Assembly: GCF_038443385.1 (NCBI RefSeq)
Contig: NZ_CP151726.1
Coordinates: 1,240,001-1,304,000, forward strand
DNA from: Stieleria varia
Lineage (GTDB): Bacteria; Planctomycetota; Planctomycetia; Pirellulales; Pirellulaceae
Direction of reading: 5' to 3'
Length of the DNA stretch: 64,000 nt
The notes beneath the pieces were generated by a model, which was not told the origin of the DNA, did not search any database, and was given only the letters and a program-made list of their open reading frames with translations. The translations under genes and the position numbers were made by a program. Numbering within the stretch: the first letter of the stretch is position 1; each line of letters begins with the position of its first letter. Positions 42,201-49,690 of the stretch are shown here, in pieces.

Positions 42201-44341
42201 GGACCGCCATCTGCGGCCAGCGTCAGGTAACTCTCCGGAGCATCGCCCCAGTCGCGTGAGGGCAAGTTGCCGAAGTTGTAATTGTCTGTCAGTGCGATCC
42301 CGTTGTACGTGACCACGTGTTCAAAACCAGCGGCTGCATTGGGGAACGTCTGGATGAAGCCCGCCGTCACCACTTCACGAATCGTGTAGGTGCCCGGTCC
42401 AGGGAAGTTCAACGAGTAGGTACCGTCTGCTGCGGTGATGCTCGACGGCTCGCCAAGGTCGGGGCGGTTGTCATTGTCCAAGTCCAAGTAGATGTAAACG
42501 CCACCGATGCCGGTTTCATTGGCATCGAACAAGCCATTGCCGTTGTTGTCGGCGAACTTCGTTCCCGTCGCATCCGCAATCACTTGCGTGAATCCGAACT
42601 CGATCACACCGTCTGCGTCGGCGGCTGCGTCACGAACCACTGGCGTGCTGGCGATGAATTGTGCCGGAGTCACCGCGTAAACATTGACCGCGCCGGTTGC
42701 GACCGCCAACGAAAAGCTGCCGTCGGCTGCCGTCACGTCCGTCGGGTCAGTGGGGTCTTGGATGCCGTTGTTGTTCGCGTCAGCGAACACCGTCACGCCC
42801 GCCAGTCCCGGATCGTTGAAGGCACGATTGCCGTCGCGGTTGATGTCGTTGAAAACACGTCCACCAATCGACGTGCCCACCCTTCCGGTCGACAGCACGT
42901 GCGACAGTGCGGCGGGAACACGCTCGACGCCAAAGAAGCTTCCTTCAGTAGGACTGAATCGATCGTCCACGAACATAGGAACAATGTCATCGGACGAACC
43001 AAAAATCCCGTCCGGACCGACACCCTGCGAGTAATCGACAAGGCGTTGCGACCCTTCGTCAATCAAGTTGTCCGTCAGATTATTGCCGTCGGTGTGCCAG
43101 ATTCCAAATGAGTGTGCCAGTTCGTGTGTGATCGTTCCAGCATACTGTTGTGCAATCGAATCCTGAACGGTTGCCGAAGGAGAGATAGGGTAAGCGTTGC
43201 CGGTCGTCGTGTGGGGTTCAATCACCGCCAGAACGACCTCGTTCATGTTGAAGTTACCGACGTCGATCGACTGGGAAATGCCGAACGCACCCGTTCCGAT
43301 TTCTGAATCAAGCCCCATGAACACGCGGGTGACGATAGGATTATTGAAACCTGGATCCGCATGGTCGCGGCTGTTCAGAATCGTGACGCCATATTGACCG
43401 GGAATACCGGTCGCGTCGTAATCGCCATTGGTCCCATTGTCCGCGATCGATTGCATCTGCTGTTCGATCTCGGCCAACATAAAGTCGATGAAACCATTGG
43501 GCACATCTGGAGTTGGGTTCACAAAGCCCAATGCAGCGAGGTTCTCGTTGAGGCTGGAGAATCGCACGACACCCGCTGGCAGCACGCCCGGATTGAAGAT
43601 GCTGGTCGGATAGACTCCTCCGTCAAAATCCAAGTAGACGATCTGCTGCACTCCGATCGGAAGCTGCTCGCTGATCGGTCGATAGGCTCGCAGACCGACG
43701 GTGTAGTTGGATGTCGTCGTGCTGGGCGCCAAGTACAGGTAATAACGTCCATCTTCCGGTACAACTTGGGCACCGACTGCATTGCCCAAAGTCTGCAGTG
43801 GGGACCCATTCCCATAAAACGTTCCCATGGTCGGATCGGTCGGATCGACCAACGCCGTGTTGACGTCCGTTCCGAACCAAATCCCGCCATTCTCATACAT
43901 CACCGTCAGGTTGGCACCGGAGCCCAAAACGGCGAGGTCCAGAATGTCCCCAGCTCTTAAGTCGAATGCGTAGACATCAATGTCGGTCTGGATATTGAAG
44001 TTCGCACCGACGACCAAGCCCATGCTGCCGGTGAGATCGATCGTATCCTCCTGATTCGCTCCCGTTCCCAGTGGCAGAAGCTGCGCTGTCTGGAACGTGT
44101 CATTGACGCCGCGAACACCAGCAGCCTCGTTGTCGAGGAACACGGCAGCGGGAACCGTCCCGATATTGCGGGGAATTCTTGCATCGAAAATCGTCGGATC
44201 GATCAAGGAACTCGCATCGAGCATCTGACGATCTTCCAAGCTTTGTATCGTCAACTGACGACGACGCTGCCTGTCCTGTTTCTTTCTCTCAGCCGACATC
44301 TTGCGGCGCGTGTTCGATTCCGAATCAGTGCGTTTGATCAT
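39278..44341 (-). CDS. giant exported multidomain protein: metzincin, SdrB-like, GEVED, cohesin-like, dockerin
   Basis: 1687 residues. The N-terminus is highly basic and ends in LTIQSLEDRQMLDAS, the planctomycete-type SLEDR export signal. After a beta-rich pre-peptidase-like domain comes a zinc protease centre HELAHSFGIWH (HExxHxxGxxH, about residue 415). Two SdrB-like repeats follow (GGRVFNDINRDGNRAFNDPG, GTKFADNNGNGLFDANETGI), then a GEVED domain (RDWGDAPESY to GDADDGEVEDYVY), cadherin-like tandem domains (LALDDTFEI type, VLDNDVPSVAGG), two cohesin-like modules (VGQKFNVRVFVDD, SRFGVQIYAEDLR) alternating with another cadherin-like unit, and a type I dockerin pair (DVNGDGNVTPLDALTVVN, DVNGDNRTSALDALQVIN). 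Calcium-binding Asp/Asn loops abound. The last 65 residues are an acidic tail. Probably a surface metalloprotease or adhesin; no neighbour clarifies its target. Confidence 0.92.
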   Translation of the reverse strand: MIKRTDSESNTRRKMSAERKKQDRQRRRQLTIQSLEDRQMLDASSLIDPTIFDARIPRNIGTVPAAVFLDNEAAGVRGVNDTFQTAQLLPLGTGANQEDTIDLTGSMGLVVGANFNIQTDIDVYAFDLRAGDILDLAVLGSGANLTVMYENGGIWFGTDVNTALVDPTDPTMGTFYGNGSPLQTLGNAVGAQVVPEDGRYYLYLAPSTTTSNYTVGLRAYRPISEQLPIGVQQIVYLDFDGGVYPTSIFNPGVLPAGVVRFSSLNENLAALGFVNPTPDVPNGFIDFMLAEIEQQMQSIADNGTNGDYDATGIPGQYGVTILNSRDHADPGFNNPIVTRVFMGLDSEIGTGAFGISQSIDVGNFNMNEVVLAVIEPHTTTGNAYPISPSATVQDSIAQQYAGTITHELAHSFGIWHTDGNNLTDNLIDEGSQRLVDYSQGVGPDGIFGSSDDIVPMFVDDRFSPTEGSFFGVERVPAALSHVLSTGRVGTSIGGRVFNDINRDGNRAFNDPGLAGVTVFADANNNGIQDPTDPTDVTAADGSFSLAVATGAVNVYAVTPAQFIASTPVVRDAAADADGVIEFGFTQVIADATGTKFADNNGNGLFDANETGIGGVYIYLDLDNDNRPDLGEPSSITAADGTYSLNFPGPGTYTIREVVTAGFIQTFPNAAAGFEHVVTYNGIALTDNYNFGNLPSRDWGDAPESYLTLAADGGPSHGITPGLGLGANIDREVNGQPTVNADGDDATGTADEDGVRQLSPLGPGDDATFEFTTRNDSGVGAYLQGWFDFNGDGDFSDPGERVFTNRLLGTGTQSLTVSVPEDAVVGTTYARFRYSTSQNLGIGGDADDGEVEDYVYTIQNAAELINDDFFTVSRNTQSNQFFVLANDFETPQNQLTIAQLGLEGTDGQVSIAGDGRSVLYTPRNNFVGRDAFLYTVRDGSGNIVRDEFNNPVTATVVVNVTFQSAIPIALDDTFEIPQGSSNRALNVLDNDVPSVAGGIRITSVSGGNQGGRVTIDGGGQTLRYTPAPGFTGTEQFMYNISDELGQNSMATVTVNMLPGSRDDDMVEFSIGIFDTLNNQPITNVQVGQKFNVRVFVDDLRYDEDNPPPFNSPEGVASAFLDLLYTDELVATMDTDNNPDFPFDITFGELFENSGFSGGSSAIPGILDEVGAVQPISVGNQLTNHSGPTELFTVTMEAVSPGVAVFTGDPADNITSETILLGQNVALTPQFLRLGRTELTITPESDNFTAAIDDSFPTGVDSNGNPILDFNNDPAILDVLANDNLGSTGIIREFGLATAPTLGTVDINDNGSPLNFNDDFIEYTPFIGTQGFERFSYVIVTDDGVRSTAEVTMQIGADAGDVDLVALDFEVVDGNNNPIALTGGAYSVTSGSRFGVQIYAEDLRTVSQEYVFAAFLDVLYDSDVILPSDIDSDARYDFDVIFGSTFDRSSGVGTAGRLGIIDEFGSQLSDPETVAPVRNLLATLYFDASAVAQVTTTQVVGGPADAFPFQDTLLSGRDEPVEVEDIRYDLINIRLVPSTAPLTNRALPPDVNGDGNVTPLDALTVVNQLAAPSFEGESAPIAVMYTDVNGDNRTSALDALQVINYLREQRKQALLAGELVTTSNPVESETAEVDGVFADLSRTSPLVSVDGPANRATAGVTLAALEQSTEDDDDDLLSLLADDQLTQRF

Positions 44342-44728
44342 CGAGGGTCTCTACCAAACGGGCAGGCTGTTGGCCGGGGAGCCAGGGGATTTCGCGTTTT
44401 CTATGCTTCTACAAGTGACATCGTCGCGGTCGCCGATCGACATTCATTTTGGCCACGTCGATGATGCACTCATCGGTACCATCGGCCAAAATCGTCGAAA
44501 AACGTTGTAAATCGGGAACCGCCCGCCCAATCCGAAGGTTGGGGATCTGCGTAGGATATTGCGAATGGACAAGTTACGACTGCGATTCTAATTGGACCCC
44601 TCATGGTGTCAACGAAACGCGGATTCTGAGACGCTTTGTTCAAGTCAAAGTTCCCCAGCACCCCTTCGAATCCCTCCCAATCCACCGAAAACCCCCTCTA
44701 CGGAGCCGTTTCAACTGCGGCGCCGGGA
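44342..44728. other. intergenic region upstream of the giant gene
   Basis: About 390 bases between the end of the kinase-phosphoesterase gene and the start of the giant gene, both on the minus strand. It should contain the giant gene's promoter. I see no clear element, repeat or terminator and no coding frame I would defend. Confidence 0.35.
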
Positions 44729-47614
44729 TCAATCTTCAATCGGCCGTGTATCGTTGGTTCCCCAGTCAGGGCCGCTATGGCCTTTGTCAGTCGGTCGATT
44801 TCGGCGGAACATTTCATCGAGCTTTTTCTTCGCCAGTTCACTGCTGCTCAGATCCTCTGAGGAACGCTGATCCTCTGAGGAACGCTGATCCTCTGAGGAA
44901 CGCTGCAGGTCATCGCCCTCGCCGGGCCGCCCAGCACCTCGCCGAAGTTCCACCGCCAGCTCGTCGGACAATTCAGGAGTGCGCTCGATTTTCGCCGCGG
45001 TCCTTTCGAGGTCATATTCGATGCGGCGAAACGTCAGATGGTTCCCATTCAGGATCACATAGCTGGCACGCGGGTCACCATCGCGTGGCTTACCGACCGA
45101 ACCAACGTTGATCAAGTGCTTGCCCGGCCCAAGGGAATATTCATACTCCACTTCCTCCGGCGATCTGTATTCCAGTTCCTCCGTGAAGATACCAGGAATA
45201 CCGGTGTGCCCCATGAAGCAAATCCTTTTGGTCGTCTGAAAGCATCGCTCTACTTTCCGTTGATTATAGATATCCTCAGGCCATACGTATTCGTTCGTCG
45301 GGTCTCGCGGAGAGGCATGCACGAACAAGATGTCGCCAAAGGAGAGTTTTCGAGGCATCTCCCCAAAGAAATCCCATCGAGAGTGTTGGAGCGTCGTCTC
45401 CACTTGCTCGTTTTCCATCATTGCTCGCGTCCAAAACGTGGCCTGCCGGCATATCGGGTCGAAGCCATCGGGATCGAACAGAGTCCCCTGTTCAAAGTCT
45501 CCCAGGACATGGGCATCAAACGTCATCGCCACAGCAATGCATTCACCAGGGTTGGGGCCGACACCGACGCTGTCGCCCAAGCAACAGATTTGCTGAATGC
45601 CGCGGGCTCGGATATCCGTGAGCACCGCGTCGAGCGCTTCGAGATTGCCATGAATATCGCTGAGGATGGCGACCGGCTGCGCTAGGTCAATCTTGTTGCC
45701 GCCGCGAAGCGATACGCTGACACCATTGACGGACGCTTGGTGTTTGGTCGATCCCAGCAGAATACGGATTGCCGTATCCAGCTCGACACCGGTGAATTGT
45801 TCCGAGATGACCGCTTTGGACTCCTTGGCGGATGATTCGATCGACACGCCGTGGATCGATTCGAGTTGCCGAAGTGCGTCTCCGAGAGTTGTCTCGTTTG
45901 TTTGAGACATGACCCGAGAACGGAATCGTTCCGCCCCGCCATCGGGTTCGTCCCATTCAAAAGCGATGAATCCTTCCAGGCTCGGAACCGCTTTGATGGG
46001 ACCGTCGTGGTAACGCTTTAACAGAGCGACCATGCTCGCGATCGCAGGACTCGAACTGGAGGCTAGCTTGCGAATGATGGACGAGTGTTCTACGGTCTTA
46101 GGCGGCGGGGCTTCTCCGTCGGGAAGGAACAAGCGAGTCGACTCCAGGGCCGGAAGATCGATAGGATCGAATTCCGACGCCAGGATCAGGAGGTAGATCA
46201 GGATGGCAGAAAAGTTGTCGATTTCCAGGGATAGGGTCGTGTGTCGGTCTCGTTCTGGATGTTGATATTGATCGACACCACGTTCCACGGTTGGTAGGCC
46301 CTCCAGGCTAGGAACGTACATGCTGTCGTAATCGATCAGCTTCAATTCGCTTTCGGGCGTCACGATAATGTTCATTGGTTGCAGATCACCGTGCGCGATC
46401 TGCTTTTCCCTCAGATCGCCCATGAGCCGACGCCACCGTTCAGCCATCAGTGTGCACGCTTCGGAACCGGCTGTGGTCTCAAATTGAGACAGAAGCCATC
46501 GGTCGAGTGTCTTTCCTTCAACCCAATCCAGAACCATGACAGGAGATCTGCGTCCGTCGGCCAGACGTAGTCCCTGCTCCAGAAACTGAAAGTCGACCAA
46601 GCCGTCTGGTCGGGATACTTCGTTGAAGTGACGAGTGATTCGCTTGTAACGTTCGGGCAACTCGTTGCGTTGATGAGTAAAGAAACGGAGCGTGATGAGC
46701 CGCCCATCGGCATGCCGAGCCTTGAACACTACTGAAAACGACCCGTGGTGCCCGATGGGCTTGCCAGAATCGCTCTTTTCCAGCAGCTCGCATTGCAACG
46801 CAGGTTCATCGCCGAACGCTGACTCTAGGTCCTGCAATGCGTCCGAGATGTCACTCATGTCTGCCCATTTTTGCTGCCCACCGTCGGACTCCGCTGACGA
46901 CGAATGTTTCATCAGCGTTTGTGGCGCCGGCAAGACAACATCGCCCACGATCAGTGGTTTGGACTTTGAGCTGAGTGTGTCAAAGAATCGAGCAGCCAAT
47001 GCGGTCCGTCCTTGGCGTAGCTCGCTGATCCCGGCCGAGTAGATGACGATGTCTTCCTGCGATTGCAGCGGTTCAGACAATTCCTGAGCGATTTCGGCAA
47101 CGGCCACGATCTCGTCTCCGGGAGATTGCAGATCGGTTGCCAGTGCACTGGCCAATTGCCGAGCCGCCTCGGCCGGATCGATGTACGCTAGCGCCGTCCA
47201 GCGTTGAGCGAGCAAGAAACTGCGAAACTCACGATCGCACTTGACGGTCCATTGTTGATCGACAAAACCGAGCATCAGCGCTGCGATGGACTCCAAACGC
47301 GTCTTGCCAAACTCCGCATCGTTGCGAAGCTCAAAGATCAGCAGCTCGCGAATCGATGATCTCATCTGAAAAAAACCACCTCCCACATCGCGACACAGTG
47401 GCGATAGCAATAGGTCTGATTCCGCCACGCGTGGCAACGAGTGGAGAAAGTTGTGGCGTATCAAATGCAGCAGTTCGGGGGTCAGCCCGAGCGGGACGGC
47501 CGCATGCATGCACAGCGAAACGGTGTCCTCGCCGAATCGGCGTGAGAACGAGAGCACCTCATCCAATGCACTTTCTCGATCGTCCTCGGACGCGAGATCC
47601 AATCCTGGAGTCAT
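44729..47614 (-). CDS. winged-helix-like, kinase-like, STN-like and calcineurin-like phosphoesterase fusion
   Basis: 961 residues. Residues about 20-100 (AAVPLGLTPELLHLIRHNFL, SDLLLSPLCRDVGGGFFQM, SSIRELLIFEL) resemble the winged-helix tail that normally ends SAV_2336-type vWA proteins. Residues about 280-560 form a Ser/Thr-kinase-like domain: glycine loop GHHGSFSVVFKAR, the beta-3 Lys position occupied by Arg (LITLRFF), catalytic loop HGDLQPMN near 408 and metal loop DYD near 428. Residues about 570-635 have the pattern of an STN domain (LGDALRQLESIHGVSI, FTGVELDTAIRILL). Residues about 648-870 are a calcineurin-like phosphoesterase with SDIHGN and CLGDSVG intact, but GNH replaced by GDF and GHTH by GHTG. 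The tail has three exact QRSSED-type repeats. Its ATG overlaps the vWA stop, so it belongs to that operon. Confidence 0.88.
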   Translation of the reverse strand: MTPGLDLASEDDRESALDEVLSFSRRFGEDTVSLCMHAAVPLGLTPELLHLIRHNFLHSLPRVAESDLLLSPLCRDVGGGFFQMRSSIRELLIFELRNDAEFGKTRLESIAALMLGFVDQQWTVKCDREFRSFLLAQRWTALAYIDPAEAARQLASALATDLQSPGDEIVAVAEIAQELSEPLQSQEDIVIYSAGISELRQGRTALAARFFDTLSSKSKPLIVGDVVLPAPQTLMKHSSSAESDGGQQKWADMSDISDALQDLESAFGDEPALQCELLEKSDSGKPIGHHGSFSVVFKARHADGRLITLRFFTHQRNELPERYKRITRHFNEVSRPDGLVDFQFLEQGLRLADGRRSPVMVLDWVEGKTLDRWLLSQFETTAGSEACTLMAERWRRLMGDLREKQIAHGDLQPMNIIVTPESELKLIDYDSMYVPSLEGLPTVERGVDQYQHPERDRHTTLSLEIDNFSAILIYLLILASEFDPIDLPALESTRLFLPDGEAPPPKTVEHSSIIRKLASSSSPAIASMVALLKRYHDGPIKAVPSLEGFIAFEWDEPDGGAERFRSRVMSQTNETTLGDALRQLESIHGVSIESSAKESKAVISEQFTGVELDTAIRILLGSTKHQASVNGVSVSLRGGNKIDLAQPVAILSDIHGNLEALDAVLTDIRARGIQQICCLGDSVGVGPNPGECIAVAMTFDAHVLGDFEQGTLFDPDGFDPICRQATFWTRAMMENEQVETTLQHSRWDFFGEMPRKLSFGDILFVHASPRDPTNEYVWPEDIYNQRKVERCFQTTKRICFMGHTGIPGIFTEELEYRSPEEVEYEYSLGPGKHLINVGSVGKPRDGDPRASYVILNGNHLTFRRIEYDLERTAAKIERTPELSDELAVELRRGAGRPGEGDDLQRSSEDQRSSEDQRSSEDLSSSELAKKKLDEMFRRNRPTDKGHSGPDWGTNDTRPIED
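44851..44904. repeat. three perfect 18-base tandem repeats inside the kinase-phosphoesterase gene
   Basis: GATCCTCTGAGGAACGCT occurs at 44851-44868, 44869-44886 and 44887-44904, encoding a Ser-Ser-Glu-Asp-Gln-Arg hexad repeated near the C-terminus. The copies are identical, so copy number may vary between strains. Confidence 0.95.
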
Positions 47615-48762
47615 GTGATGCTACGCCCCCTCAGCACGTTCATCGCATCGTAAAGCTCCATTCGTTCCAGGGAAAACATCTTCACACCGGCCGCTGCGGA
47701 AATCGATTCTGCTGTGCTGAACTCCCAGCGAACCGTTGGAACGGGATTGATCCATGCCACACGGGCGCGGTGGCTGTAGCTGCGGACAAACGCGATCGAA
47801 TCATCGACCCGAATGCGATCAAATCCACCTCTCGCGGCTCCCGCATCGGACACCACCATGATGCCGGTGCCAGGCAACCTGCGGACGATGTCCTGCAGAT
47901 CAACCGGCGCGGTGAGCGATCGATCCTGAAAAACGAAATCCGTTGGCGTATCGCTAAAGAACAGAACAGTGACCGAGGCGAGCCCGCTTTGACGCGCGGC
48001 CTGGACCAACTCATTGGTCCACATCCGAAACGGAGTCATCGATTCGCTCTGGTCCATCAGGATGACGATGTTGGCCAGATTGCGGCGACGCGGAACCAGG
48101 ATCGGTTGTAGAAAGACTCCATCACGATGAATTTGCCTGATCGTCTTAGGGATGTCTGCCTCGGTCGATGGTCCCACACGCGCCATTCGACGAAAATAAC
48201 GCCAAGATCGTTTCGCGTGACGACGAAAAATCGGCACTTCCCCAGCGAGGTCGATAAACGCGGTTCGCGGCTGAACCGGATTTTGCGGAGCCTTGACGGG
48301 TTTGGTCGCCACCTGATCGGTGCTGGGCAACGCATTGAGTGATACCTGTTGCTCAACGGCCGGCTCGTTGGATGCCTTGGGAGCAGCTGACGACTGAGGA
48401 GACGAAGGTTGCCGCTGGCGGTTTCTGGAACGGTTCTCAGGCGTCGGATCAGAGGCTCTCTGTTGTCGCATCTGCGCGATCGTTTCGGAAGTCAATCTTG
48501 CCGGCAATGTGACATGCAACGCTTTTTCGATGGCACGTTGTTCTTCCCTGCTGCTTCCCCACAGAGCTTGACATGCCAGGATCAGGTCGTCGCGCGAGCC
48601 GACTTCGCACGTCGTCGCCAGGAGCCGCAGACCGTCGAGGAACTCGGCGACACCGATCTCGAGATTTCGAACCCTCAGTTCCAGGAAGACCGACAAGAGC
48701 GGGTGTGATCCGACCGTCTGACCCGCAATGCCCGCTGACCGTTGAGAGATTTGTTCAGGCAT
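47611..48762 (-). CDS. vWA-domain protein of the vWA-MoxR system (SAV_2336-like)
   Basis: The frame extends to 48957, but the ATG at 48762, which overlaps the MoxR stop by eight bases, starts the recognisable part: 383 residues. Residues 1-120 are a helical N-terminal domain (LSVFLELRVRNLEIGVAEFL) like the SAV_2336 N-terminus. A Pro/Ser/Gln-rich linker follows. From about residue 175 come RRHAKRSWRYFRRMARVGPS and then the vWA domain ANIVILMDQSESMTPFRMW, whose MIDAS motif DxSxS is intact, with VSDAGAARG later. It ends soon after the vWA domain at ERMELYDAMNVLRG; the winged-helix tail expected in relatives appears at the start of the next gene instead. It overlaps that gene by four bases. Confidence 0.92.
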   Translation of the reverse strand: MPEQISQRSAGIAGQTVGSHPLLSVFLELRVRNLEIGVAEFLDGLRLLATTCEVGSRDDLILACQALWGSSREEQRAIEKALHVTLPARLTSETIAQMRQQRASDPTPENRSRNRQRQPSSPQSSAAPKASNEPAVEQQVSLNALPSTDQVATKPVKAPQNPVQPRTAFIDLAGEVPIFRRHAKRSWRYFRRMARVGPSTEADIPKTIRQIHRDGVFLQPILVPRRRNLANIVILMDQSESMTPFRMWTNELVQAARQSGLASVTVLFFSDTPTDFVFQDRSLTAPVDLQDIVRRLPGTGIMVVSDAGAARGGFDRIRVDDSIAFVRSYSHRARVAWINPVPTVRWEFSTAESISAAAGVKMFSLERMELYDAMNVLRGRSIT

Positions 48763-49669
48763 CACGATCACGTTGCATGGATTGCAGGTCCGCTTGATGC
48801 TTAAAGAGCAATTCAAAGTGGGGGATGCTGCTAAGGTGTTGATCGGCGCGCAGTTCCTCCACGGGAACATCCCAGTGATGCAGGATATGAACCCAGTCCA
48901 ATAACTCGCTGGTCCCGGGCTCTTTTCGAAACTGGCCGGCGTCGCGAATCTTTTCAAAACACGCTACGGCCGATCGGATCAGTCCCTGCGCGACATCGAG
49001 TTGCTGAGTATGGGTCTCCAGAATCTGTGTCAACTGATCGGCGTCGGGGAAGTCGATGTAGTGAAACAGGCACCGTCTCAGAAACGCGTTGGGCAACTCT
49101 TTTTCGTCGTTGCTGGTGATGATCACGATCGGCGGAACGGTCGCTTGATAACTGCGGGCGAAACCTTGGGCCGCCGCATCAGCTTCATCCAATTCTTCGA
49201 TGGTAAATGCCATCTGGTCGAGTTCTCGCAACAGATCGTTGGGGAAATCGATGTCTGCTTTGTCGATTTCATCGATCAACAGAACGGCCGGCTTGCCGCA
49301 TTGCAGGGCTTCACCCAGCGGTCCAAATCTCAAATACGGCACGATCGACTGGGCTTGAGGGTTGTTGGTCTGAGCGTCTTGCAGACGCCGCAGGGCATCA
49401 ATGCTGTACAAGCCGTCCTTGGCTTGCGAGGTCGACTTGACGTACCAGTCGTATTTGGGGATGCCCAGTTCGTGGCTGACGGCGGAGGCCAGTTCCGTTT
49501 TTCCGCAGCCTGGAGGTCCTTTGACCAACAGCGGTCGACCGAGCACCATCGCCATGTTCACGACCTTGACGAGTCGCTCATTGGCCAAATAGGGATAGCG
49601 ATGCTGAGCAGAACCGGCGGGCCCGATGCCATCGCCGCTGAATCTGCTTGGAAATCCGTTTTCTGTCAT
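48755..49669 (-). CDS. MoxR-type AAA+ ATPase
   Basis: 304 residues with Walker A GPPGCGKTEL, Walker B VLLIDEIDKADIDFP, sensor 1 in IIITSNDEKELP and the arginine finger pair in FLRRC. This is the compact MoxR architecture, with an N-terminal AAA core and a C-terminal helical lid. MoxR ATPases work with vWA proteins as chaperone-like remodelling pairs; the vWA gene follows with an eight-base overlap. The upstream DUF4062 gene ends 21 bases before its start. In vWA-MoxR-VMAP systems the MoxR subunit is thought to gate activation of the effector; that is known for the family only by inference from genomics. Confidence 0.95.
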   Translation of the reverse strand: MTENGFPSRFSGDGIGPAGSAQHRYPYLANERLVKVVNMAMVLGRPLLVKGPPGCGKTELASAVSHELGIPKYDWYVKSTSQAKDGLYSIDALRRLQDAQTNNPQAQSIVPYLRFGPLGEALQCGKPAVLLIDEIDKADIDFPNDLLRELDQMAFTIEELDEADAAAQGFARSYQATVPPIVIITSNDEKELPNAFLRRCLFHYIDFPDADQLTQILETHTQQLDVAQGLIRSAVACFEKIRDAGQFRKEPGTSELLDWVHILHHWDVPVEELRADQHLSSIPHFELLFKHQADLQSMQRDRDA

Positions 49670-49690
49670 GTGATCTTTACTCTCGGGGTC

